Shown here: positions 1 to 44,318 of the stretch, one piece after another
Layout of the letters: each line of letters starts with the position of its first letter
How positions within the stretch are numbered: the first letter of the stretch is position 1
Assembly (NCBI RefSeq): GCF_901709675.1
Contig: NC_051107.1
Span: forward strand, 5,336,001-5,400,000
Origin: Syngnathus acus
Lineage: Eukaryota; Chordata; Actinopteri; Syngnathiformes; Syngnathidae
DNA length: 64,000 nucleotides
Reading direction: 5' to 3'
Program-made: the position numbers and the translations under genes
The notes under the pieces: model-generated
Database searches by the model: none
Seen by the model: the letters and a program-made list of their open reading frames with translations, nothing else
What the model was told of the DNA's origin: nothing

Positions 1-1782
1 TAATATATAAAAATATATCAAATAATAATTCAAATGATAATGAAAATATTATTAAATATTACATCGCAATACTGAGAGAGGGGGAAAAAAATTGCAATGA
101 CATTATTTTTCAAAAACGGTCAACCTAAGTTGCGAGTGAACCAACAGCACCCCTGCTGGTCCCAACCCAGTACTGCACTCTATTTGCACCCATTGGGAAC
201 CATAGAAAACAGCAATGGATGGGAGGCGTCATCACACTGCTGTTGCTCTTGGCGGGCTTTGTAGCCAGCTGGTGCCAAGACCCCCCCTACCTCCAACTGC
301 ACCCACTTACACATGTCTGCACCCCCCCTTTTTTTTTTTAAACTGTCTTTCTCCTCTCCCGACTCGGCTGCCATCACATCAAGACGCTGGTGGGCCTGTT
401 TGTCTCTGTTGACCTTGGCAGCACTGCAAGAAGAGACAAAGGGAATAAATAACTCCGGGGTGGAGGCACAATTGTCACAGATCTGTACAACTCTGCATTC
501 CCCGAGTCAAGTCGACATTTCTCAGGCCTCTTGTTTGTCTTTTTTTTTTGCACTCTGAGCAAATTCAAAGTAGCCCGAAGGAGCCTGAAGTCGACACGGA
601 GAAATTGAGATTCATAGTTAGCATCATAATAATGATATCATACGGTTGAAATATGCTCCAGCCGAGCTAATGCGCTTGCGAGTTCAAGTGGTCTTTACCC
701 CGCTACGTCTTCCCCTAAATAAATCCACCCCAGGGGGGGGGGGGTGCCTGTTTTGAAAAAAATAAAACAGTTCCGTTGTCATTTTTGAATCGGATTGGAT
801 TATGCGCGACTTGAGTGTGAAAATGAAATCTCTCAGCGAGATGGTGGCAGATGGACGGTCGTTCTGCATCTGACTGGGGGGGCTTTGTGCTGGGCTCTCT
901 TGGGGGAGACCCGGCCGGGCAGGCTTTTTCCTCCAGTAGATTCCCGGAGCAACTACAAGCAAAACATCTGCACCATGCAGAAGAAGATAGCAAAAGAGAA
1001 AAAAGTTATTACATCCTAAACCAGCAATGTTCCATCTTATCTTTTTTTTTTTTAAAGTATCTGGATTTCATCATCATGCTTTTTGGAGAAATGACACGGC
1101 CGTGTTTTCTTTGACAGCCGAGGCTTTTGTTTTGCGCTATTTGGACGTGATAACATATCAGTGTCAGGGTTCATTGTGAGGAAAAAAAAAAAAAAGTAAA
1201 AGAGCTGTCAATGAGCAGAGGACGCCCCCCCTTCTTGTCCCAAACAATTCCTCTGCCAACTCCCGTCACCCCCCGCCCCTATCCTCGCTACGCCCCCCCC
1301 TGCACGATCAAGCCGCTGGTTTTTGTGTACTATTGGTCCTCGGGCGTCAAAACAATCCAGTGGGGCTGCCTGACTTGTTTTAATTAGACGGCACTCAAAC
1401 GGCAAGTGTCTCTCCGACGTGAGGTTCTCCGCTCTCCACTTTTACTGTAAATACCTCCTCATAGAACATCTCAGCTAGTTTCCACTACTTTTTATTTTTA
1501 TTATCACTACTTTTTTTTTTTTTTCCCTTGTGGCTTTTTTTTTTTTCCACCCCCACTTTCCATTTTGCAAATGTTTCCCTATCGGGGGGAGTGGATTTCT
1601 CCGGCACTCTTGTCTTAAAAGGTAAGGTCACAGCCTCTCTATCTTCTCTCGGCGCTTTGTGGTCGCCAGGATCGGAGCGCGGCTTGCCTAAATGCTCGTC
1701 CCCCTTTTTTTCTTGACATTCCAGAAGAAAAGAAAGATGACACATACCTGTGTTAGAAATAAAAGCGCTTTTTGCGGGTTGT

Positions 1783-1876
1783 CCTCGTCTCCCGGTCGGG
1801 GGTTTTGGAGAGGCGAGCTGCGCGCCGGTCCGCTTGCAGATGCGTGTGTGCACGCACAATGGTTGTCGGAGCCGCG
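1783..1876 (+). promoter_or_regulatory. Possible GC-rich promoter or 5' non-coding exon
   Basis: This is a CpG-rich island in otherwise AT-rich sequence. It ends in a reasonable splice donor (GCG followed by GTGAGA at 1877). It could be a 5' untranslated foxp2 exon or an alternative promoter. A second GC-rich segment with a donor-like end lies at about 2425-2508 (GAAG followed by GTACC). Both are composition-based guesses; there is no homology evidence. Confidence 0.18.
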
Positions 1877-2989
1877 GTGAGAGAGTGTGCGATTAGAGCG
1901 AGAGCGAGTCGGCTGGCGAAAGGGGGAAGAGCCGCCGACCGACCCCCTTTCACACTATTTGGTCCCTAGTCCAAAAGAAAAGTTCTTTTTTTTCTAATAA
2001 CTATATATTTTATCAGCGTGTTTAATAATAATAAAAATAAATAATGGGCTGATTATTTCCAAGTGTGGCGAGGTATATAAATTTAAATTTTCCAGTCACA
2101 CACTTGCCCCCCTATCATGTGTTGGGGGGTCTGGTTGGTAATTGCCGTGGTGACAACAGGAAATGATTGCCAGGAGAAGAGAGGTCTGTTCTGATTCTTT
2201 TTTTTTTCTTTTTTCTAATGGTGATTTACATGAATGGCATATTGCTGGTGAGGTGGCAAGAGAGAGAGAGAGAGTGGAGGAGTTGGGGCGGGAGCTGGTT
2301 TGTGGTTGGGGAAGGGGGGGGGGGAGTTGGGGGGGGGGGTTTGGAGCTGGCTTGTTTATGATGCCATCTCCCCCCCATAAACACGGCTGGAGTGATGACA
2401 CAGATAGTGTTGCCTCTCCGCACGCGGTGACACCGTTCGACTCGCTTTTGAGCCCTCGGCGGCGGCGGTGGTGGCCGAGGCGAGACCTCTGCTCTCCTCA
2501 CTTTGAAGGTACCAAAAAAAAAAGTCATCCATCCATCCATCAATCTGCTGTCATCCATCATCAACTTGCTGCTGGCTGTGTAACTTTGCTGCTTAATTAG
2601 TTCTGACCAATTGCTGCATGTGTTGATTTTATAATTGTGCTAATTGAGGGGTTGGGGGGGGCGGCAGTTGGGGTCCGTGAGGGGAGGGGGGTGGGGTTCA
2701 CTTCCAGATGTGCTACTTTTAATCCAACAAGACGCCACGAGACAATTAAAGGGCACACACACACACACACATGATGGTAGTGTGATATTAGTCAGATGTG
2801 GACAAAGAAAATAAGCAAACTCTTGAGGAGCAGATGTTTAGTCTGAAGAGGTCACAAGACTGATCACGGGGCGAGGCGCTAATTATTGTTATCAAAGACA
2901 AGTGTCGGATAATTTGTTGACTAAAATATTGATGAGGCCGAGCGAGTGAGCACGGGCAGGCGAGGCGTGCGATTGGGCGACGGTGGGCA

Positions 2990-3200
2990 CCAGATTAACA
3001 TTTCATTGTGCAGGAATGCGAAAGGGGGCTCCTCTTCATAATTTAATACCCTAATGCATAATGAGCTATGTGATTAGTTCACATGGAGAATTGGCCAAAG
3101 TCTATTTTGAAGGCAGATAATTTACATTGTTCTCCAGAGTCTCGCCTGTAATAGCTTCTCCGCCGCAATAAAATTAAATGCTACACATTGGGAGTCACAA
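2990..3200. promoter_or_regulatory. Candidate conserved non-coding element
   Basis: About 200 bases of high-complexity sequence free of microsatellites, rich in homeodomain-type TAAT cores, including CTAATGCATAATGAG at 3051-3065. This composition is typical of developmental enhancers in the large introns of neural transcription factor genes such as FOXP2. No alignment could be run, so conservation is inferred only. Confidence 0.35.
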
Positions 3201-3259
3201 ATCCCCCCGGCGATATTCACTTTTCCCGCCGCCGCCGCCCGGCCCGGCTCGGCCGGCTG

Positions 3260-3530
3260 CGTTCATTTGTTCCAAAATATACGTTGGCGATGATTTAACT
3301 AGAGCACGTGTTTACCTCGGTGTTTTATTTAGCATCGGCGGCTCGGCCAATTAACGGCGTTCATTATGCCGAGCCGTCGTATTTGTTTTGAAAGTTGAGC
3401 CAATCACTTTGTTATGCTAATTGTGATGTAATTTAATTTGAGTTGCCGTAATGATGATGCCGCTATTATCCACATAAATGATGCAGTTAAGCAGCATGGG
3501 CCTCATTTGCATATGCTTGTTGAAAGGGGC
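3260..3530. promoter_or_regulatory. Candidate enhancer with E-box, forkhead and POU-octamer motifs
   Basis: A complex block containing an E-box CACGTG (3305-3310) overlapping a forkhead-type TGTTTAC (3309-3315), several TAAT cores, and a POU octamer ATTTGCAT (3505-3512). The forkhead core could allow autoregulation, but this is inference from motif content. The block ends at a poly-G run near 3540. Confidence 0.35.
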
Positions 3531-4299
3531 GGGGTAGAGGGGGGGGGGGGGGCGAAAGGCTCCCGTATCACTCCCGCTTCCATTTTTCCACCTCTGCTCA
3601 CTCTTGCTCACTCCGAGCCTGGTTATTGACAGCTTTTAAAAAATAAAAAAAAAGCCTTGCTGGTTACAATATTTTTTTTTTTTTAAATCACCAACTTGTC
3701 AGTGGATTTTCTGTCTGCTTGTGTATATTTTATTATTATTATTTGCTCAAAAATTAATTTCTCGCATCTCCCCCTGAGCGCTTCCAAAGTCCCCAGCCGA
3801 GCATGAAAGAAGTGTGACTAAGCCGGTGTTAAGTCGAGGAATGCCCATGTCCTATTTGGATGGGACTTTTTTTCCTTGGATAAAATCAAGCCTCCCCCCC
3901 CTCCCCCCTCCTACCCAGCCCCTTTTTACGTCCCTAATTGCTTACATAAATCTTATCTGCTATGAATGAGGAGTATTTCGGCGTTGTCAAGCGCAATCTT
4001 CACCCTTATTTACCAATTCATTAAGATCTATCGATGCAGGACTGCTGAGGGGGAATGACGACATCAATCAGAGGCGGAGGAGGGGGGGGGGGCATAATGG
4101 CCCTAATCAAGCAGAAATAACTGCAAACGTCACAATGAGATATGTCTCCAGCCGGCTGCGTAAAAGTCCGTCCTGTCTCAAAAGCAGCTCCGGTGGAATC
4201 GGGACTTTTAAACGGAAGCGCTCGGCTCTCTCCGCCGCACCTCCTCGACTCGTGGTAAAGATGATTGGACCAGACAATGAGTGCTCCCCCTCCTTTTTT

Positions 4300-4400
4300 T
4301 TATAGGTCAATTAGCCCTGATTAGGTGGGCCGAGTTAATTAATGCAATTGGCAAATATGCAAATGAGAGCTGACTGATGGGCTTTCGTCACTTGTCTCGC
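4300..4400. promoter_or_regulatory. Candidate regulatory block with homeodomain and octamer sites
   Basis: A short dense cluster: CAATTAG, TTAATTAATGCAATT, then a perfect octamer ATGCAAAT at 4357-4364. Such homeodomain-plus-POU clusters are typical of neural enhancers. Function is not shown. Confidence 0.3.
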
Positions 4401-5389
4401 TCGCCCCCACTACGGCGCAGGCAGGCAGGCAGGCAGGGGCTGTCCATACTTGACGACCTCTTGGAAAAAAAATGAAAGCATATTTTAATCAATTCCTTCG
4501 CGGTCCCTTTAAGATTTTTTTTTTTTTCGCTGACCTGTAATTGGATAGCAAGTATGAAAAAGCATTTATTTTTTATTTTTTATAATACATCTCCCTTATA
4601 CATTGAATTGTAAGGAGACATTGTGTTCTTTACACAATTCCCTCTGCTCGTCTTTTCTTCCCACAAACACACACACACTCATATTCATACACGGGCGGTC
4701 CATTCATGGACACAGTGGCAAAGAAAGTCGTCCTTTTATCTTCTTCCGTCTCATCTCCTTATTGTAAATAGACGAGAATTAAGTTGGGGACACTCTTGAG
4801 TGAATGTCTGCTATCACCGAGCGACAATTTATTGCCAGCTCAAATGAAGAATTGAAACGCGAACGGCGGTTTTTTGTCGACGTGGGGGCTCATTGGACAG
4901 CAGATAAGCACATTTGATTCTGTTGCTTTGAATAATGTTAATCCCGGGAAAAGTCCATTATTCATATTCATCTCTTTTCATTTGGCCTCATTTCTGATTT
5001 TGTAAATATGATTTTCCTCACGCCTCCTTCTCCACCCCTCACACCTCTTTTTTTTTTTTATTCTCAATCTAAAGCACTTTTGAAATTCCTCTATCTGAGA
5101 GCAGAAGCCATTAGCATACACAGGTTTATAAGAGGGAGTCATTAATGCTCTTTTATGGTGGCCCCGTAGTGCCAAAAAGGAAGCTTTTAAGGCACGGCTG
5201 CCTGCCTGGTGTGCTTGACTTCATCTGGGGCTTTTTTTTTTCCCGCTGCTGGTGTCCGCTTGTTAAAAAAAAATAAAAATACAAGCCTAGGTTGGATCAT
5301 TATGTAGGATTTGTCCAAGACATCAATTTACAACTTTTTTTGTGCTCTTTTTTTGATTTGTAGATTTAATCCACGGTCACGACTTTATT

Positions 5390-5560
5390 TCCCCGTCTGC
5401 ACCGATGTGGCATTTTGATTTATTAGCCAATCTAAATTATTGAATATAGACGCCTTTTGCCCTTGCCTACTTTATTTGCTATGCGTAGTAACTTATGGCA
5501 ATGATGAATTAATTTCACTCAAGCACACAATGCGTGATGATTTGAAATGGTAACCGTATC
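5390..5560. promoter_or_regulatory. Candidate conserved non-coding element
   Basis: High-complexity AT-rich stretch without repeats, containing several homeodomain cores (TTATTAG, TGAATTAATTT) between a poly-T-rich region and a GT microsatellite region. Listed on composition only. Confidence 0.25.
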
Positions 5561-6286
5561 TCCGCTTGATGAGGAGCCACCAGAGTGTGAAATGTAATTT
5601 CTATTATATTTCTTAATTTTTTTTTTTTTTTGCGGCGAATGGGGAGGGAGGGAAGACAAAAAAAATACCACCTGGAATGTGAATCAATCTGGGAAAATAT
5701 TTTTTGAAGCTTCCCGATAGAGATGCGGCGATGATGAATTTTGAACCGAACCGGTGTCGGCCTTGTTGTGCATGTGTGTGTGTGTGTGTGTGTGTGAGCG
5801 GTGGACAGAAGACAGCTGTGCGTGCCTGCGAGATGGATGGCTCGGTGTCATGGTGTGTGTTTACCGCACATGATAGAGCGGCAGACAGGCCAGGTAATGA
5901 GGCTACATTAAGGGCTTTTAGAGCTTGCAAACAAAGATGGAGGAGCTGAATTGCTTTGCCCGGAGTGTGGCACTTCTACCGGCATCGTCCCCTAGGTGCT
6001 TCCCTACAGATTCCTTACGGAGGAGATCAACAGTCAATGTTTGCTCAGGGCGGTATAGTAGTGAGGTATGGAATGCAAAAAAAAAATAAAAATTGACATT
6101 TGAGTGACGTTGCAGAAGTTGTCACTATTAACAAGAAGCCAAATTTTAGACGGGATTTTTTGTAACCGTTTTTTGGTCAAGTGTGCAGGGTGACCTGTGG
6201 GTGCTGTGTAAACTTTCACTCACCCTCCAGTGTGTGTGTGTGTGTGTGTGTGTGTGTCTAGCCAACCCGCTCGTCATCGCAGCTCG

Positions 6287-6730
6287 GCTGTGTTTCTAAT
6301 TGACACTTTAATTGGCAGATTTGAATGCCGCCTTTTAGACGGCTAATTAATTTATCTCGCCGCTGTCATTAAGGTTAAAGCGGCATCTGATCTCCGCGAA
6401 TACACTTTGCATACATCTGCATTGTCATTAGGCTGATTTTTTTTTTCGAAGGTGTGTGGGGGTGGTAGTTGTTTGTTTTGCCTTTTTTTTTTTCCGGCTC
6501 TCATTTCTTTGTCTGTTTTCCTGCAGTCCGAGAAGGACAAAAAAAAAAAAGCTGAGACGCAGGCTCCATTAGAATGTTCATAAAATGGTAGTAAAGGCAA
6601 TCAGACAGTCTTTCTCTGAATATTTTAAACATCGGCCATGTAAAATTTATGCCTAATTTGAATACTTATTAGCCGGCTGATCTCGGCTGCAGCCTTGACT
6701 TTCTTAGTCTGAGATTCATCTCCGGATTGG
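6287..6730. promoter_or_regulatory. Candidate conserved non-coding elements
   Basis: Two complex AT-rich stretches (about 6287-6440 and 6600-6730), rich in TAATTGA/TAATTAA-type homeodomain cores and separated by a poly-T/poly-A spacer with a minus-strand low-complexity frame. Composition suggests regulatory DNA; not verified. Confidence 0.25.
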
Positions 6731-7234
6731 ATGTCACATTGTACCCCCTCTCCCCTCCTCCGCCCCTCCCATGGCGTCTTTCTTCCCTCCATCCGTGTTA
6801 AACAGGGGCCTGTTTGTTCACAAGCGGGCCTCTTCCCTGTTTGCTTGTGTCCCAGGCAGCTGTCGCCCTGCTCTGTGTAACAGCTCAGTCCTGTTTGTTC
6901 TTTTCCGCCCGGATCCTGTTTATCCTGGCTGTGGACATCCTTTAAGACCTGTCCTCTATCAGCCTCTCGTCAAACACACACACACACACTAAAGGACATT
7001 TGCACAGCGCCATTAAAAGCGAATTTACTAGGCCAGAGAAGATCATGACACAAGCAATGGCAGCACTCATTCCTCCTTTCGTTTGAAAGTGAATTGAAAT
7101 AGGTTCTATTCCAATGGTGACATGTTTAGGTGTGCACATTTGTGCAAATATTTCTTGACAGTGAGAGTGTTGAGTGATGTCCTCTGCGAAGGTAGCGAGC
7201 GGGGGAGAAAAAAAATTATAAAACATTTATTACT

Positions 7235-7520
7235 AGAGAGGGAGAGGAGCTAATATGCATAATTTAAGCTGTTTTTAGCACAATCATTAATGATCGTCCT
7301 GATAAATTCATTTCCTTTCTTTTGCTCCTTCCTGCATTTTAGATAGATGGAATCCCTTGAAAAGCTCAACTTAATTGTGTTATTATTATTTTTTTTAAAT
7401 GTGCAAAAGCCTCTTAAGGGCGACTCTAATTGCGAACATTTTATTTTCTGTTATTAGAGGTTTAATGAAGGAAAGATTTGGGCTCATATTTGGGATAAAG
7501 TAGTTCGGCATGTTGTGGTT
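7235..7520. promoter_or_regulatory. Candidate conserved non-coding element
   Basis: Complex AT-rich block containing ATATGCATAATTTA, CATTAATGATC and several TTATTA cores. It lies about 0.6-0.8 kb upstream of the first coding exon. No coding potential. Listed as a candidate enhancer on composition only. Confidence 0.28.
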
Positions 7521-8087
7521 TGGCTCCGCCTCCTCTTCTTCCTCCCTAAATTGTTATTGGACATGATGAGCGTTTGCGTCATTAGCCCACTTCACTCCTT
7601 CACATGCCACAAAAAAAAAAAATCCTGTCGGGTCAAGATGGAAAATATGCCTGTCGTAAAGACGATGTATGTTTTAATCGTGGCGTAATTATCCCGCGCA
7701 TGCCTTTATTTCCACAAATGATTCTTTTTTTATTTCATGTGGCGTTGGTCATGCAACTTCTTGAATCTTTAATTCATGTCTGGAGTGCATATAAACCGCA
7801 TTTAGTTACCCCCCCCCCCCCCTCTCGCTCCCTTGTCAAATAGAACCAGGACGTGCATCTTTGTACTGCTTCATTTATACAATGAATGCATAATTGCGTC
7901 TCCTGCATCCCCCCCCTCCCTCCTCCCCTCCCTCTTCTTTAAATGCTTTAATTTGCAGAGGGGGGTCTGAGAATAATGGCTGCATTAAAAAAAAAAAATA
8001 TAGGATGCAAAGAGGGGGTTGGATGGGTTCGAAATGTAAAAGAGCCCTAACCGGTGCCTCTTAATCACTTCTAGGTTTTAAATCGTG

Positions 8088-41510
<33,423 letters not shown>

Positions 41511-42183
41511 TTTTTATTTTCTACCATTTAGTTTGCTTTTTCCCCCCCTCCAAGGCCAGACTTGGAAAAGAACCACTCCCTGTTTCCTCTCTTTTGCCCT
41601 CCCTCGCTCTTTCTCTCTCTCTCTCATTCTCGCCACTGGGACTATTTATTGAGCATGCATCCGAACGCTCCAAAGGAACTCCTTCCTGCAGCCCTTTGGA
41701 ATCGCTAACATGTCAGGCATGAGATGCCGGGAAAAGGACAAAAAAAAAAATCCAAGATGGCGTGGCCACTAGACTACAAGGACTCATGGATGGATAGATG
41801 GATGGATATAAGGAGGGAGGACACAAATGAGCAAATTCCGTCATATTCTGCCAAAAAGAATAAAAAAAAAAGGACCATTTTGTTTGTGAATAAGCCGAGC
41901 CGCAGTAGTTGTTGATGTCTAGAGACGATTGCTGGTTCAACTCGAGTCTGTTGTGTCACCCACCGCTTGTACGTCGCGACTATTTTTTCCCCATCCATTT
42001 CCACACGTCAACTGTAAATGCCATTCGCTCGATGGCAACAACTGCCAAAACCGAGAGTTGTTACATTCAGAAAAAAAAAAAGGGATGAAATTTGAAGAAA
42101 AAAAAAAAATTCCACTCACCGTCTTTCCTTTGACTTTCTGAAAGCTTTGTCGACCTGCAAGCAGTCACAGGCAACAGCTAGAA

Positions 42184-42190
42184 ACCAAAG
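42184..42190 (+). promoter_or_regulatory. foxp2: miR-9 seed match 1 (ACCAAAG)
   Basis: Perfect 7mer-m8 complement of the miR-9 seed in the foxp2 3' UTR. miR-9 is an established repressor of Foxp2 in mammalian and avian brain. Confidence 0.55.
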
Positions 42191-42521
42191 CCCACGCTAG
42201 CTAGCTTATTGACACAAGACGCCAAACTCAAGCTGCTCGGACCAAGAAGAAGCTTTTTTTCCTTCTGCAAAAACTACCTTCGACTAACCTCTGGGATTGT
42301 TTCCTTTCAAGGCCTCTCCATGGAGATATTCTAGCACGTCTGTTTCAAACCAATTTAATAAAAAAATAACAAAAAGCTGCAGGCCAGAGAGGAGCTAAAT
42401 GTCAAAGTGGATCATAACCAAAACATTTGTGCAGAATCATGAGCCCATTGTGTTTCCCGTCCCAATTTCCTTTTTATTTTTTATTCAAGCTGGTGAATAT
42501 ATATATATCGTTCTAAATGGC

Positions 42522-42528
42522 ACTGTTA
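42522..42528 (+). promoter_or_regulatory. foxp2: miR-132/212 seed match (ACTGTTA, 7mer-A1)
   Basis: Complement of miR-132 positions 2-7 followed by A. miR-132 is reported to act with miR-9 on Foxp2 in mammals. A single 7-mer can be chance. Confidence 0.4.
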
Positions 42529-42785
42529 ACGTCACGACCGGAAACCACAGACGAACCAAACATGACAAAAAAAATATCTAGCAAAGCCAAATAGTATTCA
42601 AGTGGATGTGGCTCGGTTAGCACATGACGTGCAAACTAATAATTAATAATAATGCTAATAATAGCCATGTCGGAAAGGGAAGCTATGTTTGCTATCGATC
42701 TTTTCTGTAGGATGGATTTGCTTACAATTTGTCCCGTTGAAAGTGTTATTGCTTTAATAAAAACGCTCATTGCTGTTGTCAGAAA

Positions 42786-42792
42786 ACCAAAG
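42786..42792 (+). promoter_or_regulatory. foxp2: miR-9 seed match 2 (ACCAAAG)
   Basis: Second perfect 7mer-m8 match to miR-9, about 600 bases after the first, just upstream of the MITE at 42848. Confidence 0.55.
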
Positions 42793-42847
42793 TTACACAA
42801 AATTCTGCCTCCGCTGTTAAAAAACAAACATAAAAGGTGTAAAACTG

Positions 42848-42954
42848 CACTGTAAAAAAAATAATAATAATAATAATTTGAGTTATGGCAACATTGTAAA
42901 AGCTATTTTTAGTTCACTCAACTTTTTATTTATTTATTTTATTTTTTTACAGTG
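42848..42954. mobile_element. Small MITE inside the foxp2 3' UTR
   Basis: Ends are inverted: CACTGTAAAAAAA at 42848-42860 and TTTTTTTACAGTG at 42942-42954. The interior holds an ATA repeat and a GAGTT...AACTTTT inverted pair. CACTGTAAAAA-ended elements are common in teleosts. It is AT-rich with no coding capacity. Confidence 0.7.
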
Positions 42955-43114
42955 TGGTTTTTCAACCAGTGAAAAAATATCGTGCCATTTTTCTAATCGA
43001 ATTCTCATGAGATGCCATCAAACTGTAGTTTGCAATCTGCTAGCATTTCAATAGGGTGGGGAAAAAAAAAAAAGTCAAAGATCCGGCACATCGGTACCGT
43101 GCCGGCCTGCCACG

Positions 43115-43121
43115 ACCAAAG
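43115..43121 (+). promoter_or_regulatory. foxp2: miR-9 seed match 3 (ACCAAAG)
   Basis: Third perfect 7mer-m8 match to miR-9 in the 3' UTR, about 160 bases after the MITE. Confidence 0.55.
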
Positions 43122-43305
43122 CGGATCCAAGCTGCAAACCAAGCTAGCGAGCATTTAGCTTTCAGCACCAGTTCCACTTTGCGAGAGGCCTGCTAACTTA
43201 ATCTAACCACACCAAATAAAAAAAACGACTTTCAAAAAGGGTTCTCCCACACTCCTTCCCCCAAAACAACACAAAAAAGGCTTTGGAAAAAAAAAAAAAA
43301 AACTT

Positions 43306-43312
43306 CTACCTC
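43306..43312 (+). promoter_or_regulatory. foxp2: let-7 seed match (CTACCTC)
   Basis: Perfect 7mer-m8 match to the let-7 seed, just upstream of a poly-C run. A single site; may be chance. Confidence 0.3.
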
Positions 43313-44307
43313 TGCTCATCACAACAACGTCGACAACCCCCCCCCCCCCCCCTCAAGATTTGCATTGTAATAGGTTGTCCTCAAACATTTGTAGAATGCT
43401 GATGTATAGATTACCTGTAAGGGAATATTGTGTTTTAAACATGCATGTCAAATAAAAAAAAAAAAAGAATCATTTGTCGGACAGAACAAGAGCTAAGAAT
43501 GAGACTAGCGTGCGAATATGGCGGCGGGGTTGGCCTAGCGATACATATAAACAAATGCATTACCTCACACTTTGGGGAAGGCTCAGCCACAGAATGCATA
43601 TTACCTGTAGATTTGCATGGGTTTTGTATAAATTCAAAGGAAAAAAAAAAAAGTCTAAAATAGTTGCTTGCACATAATACCAGAAAGACCTCCAGAAGTT
43701 GCTCCTCCACTAGATTTTAGGATTGTCTGGATTTTCTGGGGTTTGATTTTGTCTGTATTTTGATAACTGTGCATACTTATGTAAAGAAGAAGAAAAAAAC
43801 AATTAATCGGTGGACCCATACATTGACTTTTTTCTAAAGAATTCAATCCGTGTTTCTTTTACCGGAATTTGTACCGATTCACTCTCACGGCTGGCTACGA
43901 GTAGCAAACCTACGTTTTTTTTTTTTGTTTTGTTTTTTTCTGCATCTGCTTTGCGTAGCTGTAAGGCTTTAAACCTAACGTGTGTATTTATTGCTTGTAC
44001 CTCTGTGCATACTTTATGAAGCATTATGTCCGGCAGTTGAGTCATGTATCCTTTCTACTGCTATCCTAATAATTGGGAATATGATCCGCCTACTTATAAG
44101 GTCAATTGGGACTGTAGCGAACATGTTTGTCATTGGTGAGAAGAAAAAAAAAATTTTTTTTTTCTTTCTTGACGAGACTCAGCTACTTTTTTGATACTTT
44201 TCATGACTGTGTACTGTGTCCATATAAAAAGGTTCTCTGACGTTAGAAGGTCATGGTGGACAATTGTAACGTCATTATTTTCTGTATTTCATGGCATTTC
44301 ACTGCTG

Positions 44308-44318
44308 AATAAAATAAA
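44308..44318 (+). terminator. foxp2: foxp2 polyadenylation signal (overlapping double AATAAA)
   Basis: AATAAA at 44308-44313 overlaps AATAAA at 44313-44318 in GAATAAAATAAAGGACC. The preceding 100 bases are complex and resemble the conserved end of vertebrate FOXP2 transcripts. Cleavage is expected some 10-25 bases downstream. Confidence 0.75.

Larger units (their letters stand above)
1..8074. other. Non-coding region upstream of the first foxp2 coding exon
   Basis: No open reading frame here resembles a known protein; the longest are low-complexity frames over poly-purine or poly-pyrimidine runs. The region is probably 5' intron or 5' flank of foxp2, because in vertebrates the first coding exon follows one or more non-coding exons. 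It contains CA/GT microsatellites (about 2756-2770, 5770-5797, 6229-6257, 6974-6989), a CAGG run (about 4420-4438), poly-G/poly-C runs, and several complex AT-rich blocks listed separately as candidate regulatory elements. The exon at 8075 begins at a splice acceptor, so a non-coding exon must lie upstream, inside or outside this window; I could not place it with confidence. Confidence 0.7.

Noticed and set aside
2065-2095. TATA-like sequence (GGTATATAAATTTAAA) as a foxp2 promoter
   Set aside because: Region is simply AT-rich, and no initiator, CpG island or exon follows at the right distance.
8085-8087. GTG as a foxp2 start codon
   Set aside because: The following ATG-ATG matches the conserved MMQES start of vertebrate FOXP2; GTG would be atypical and is preceded by an in-frame stop.
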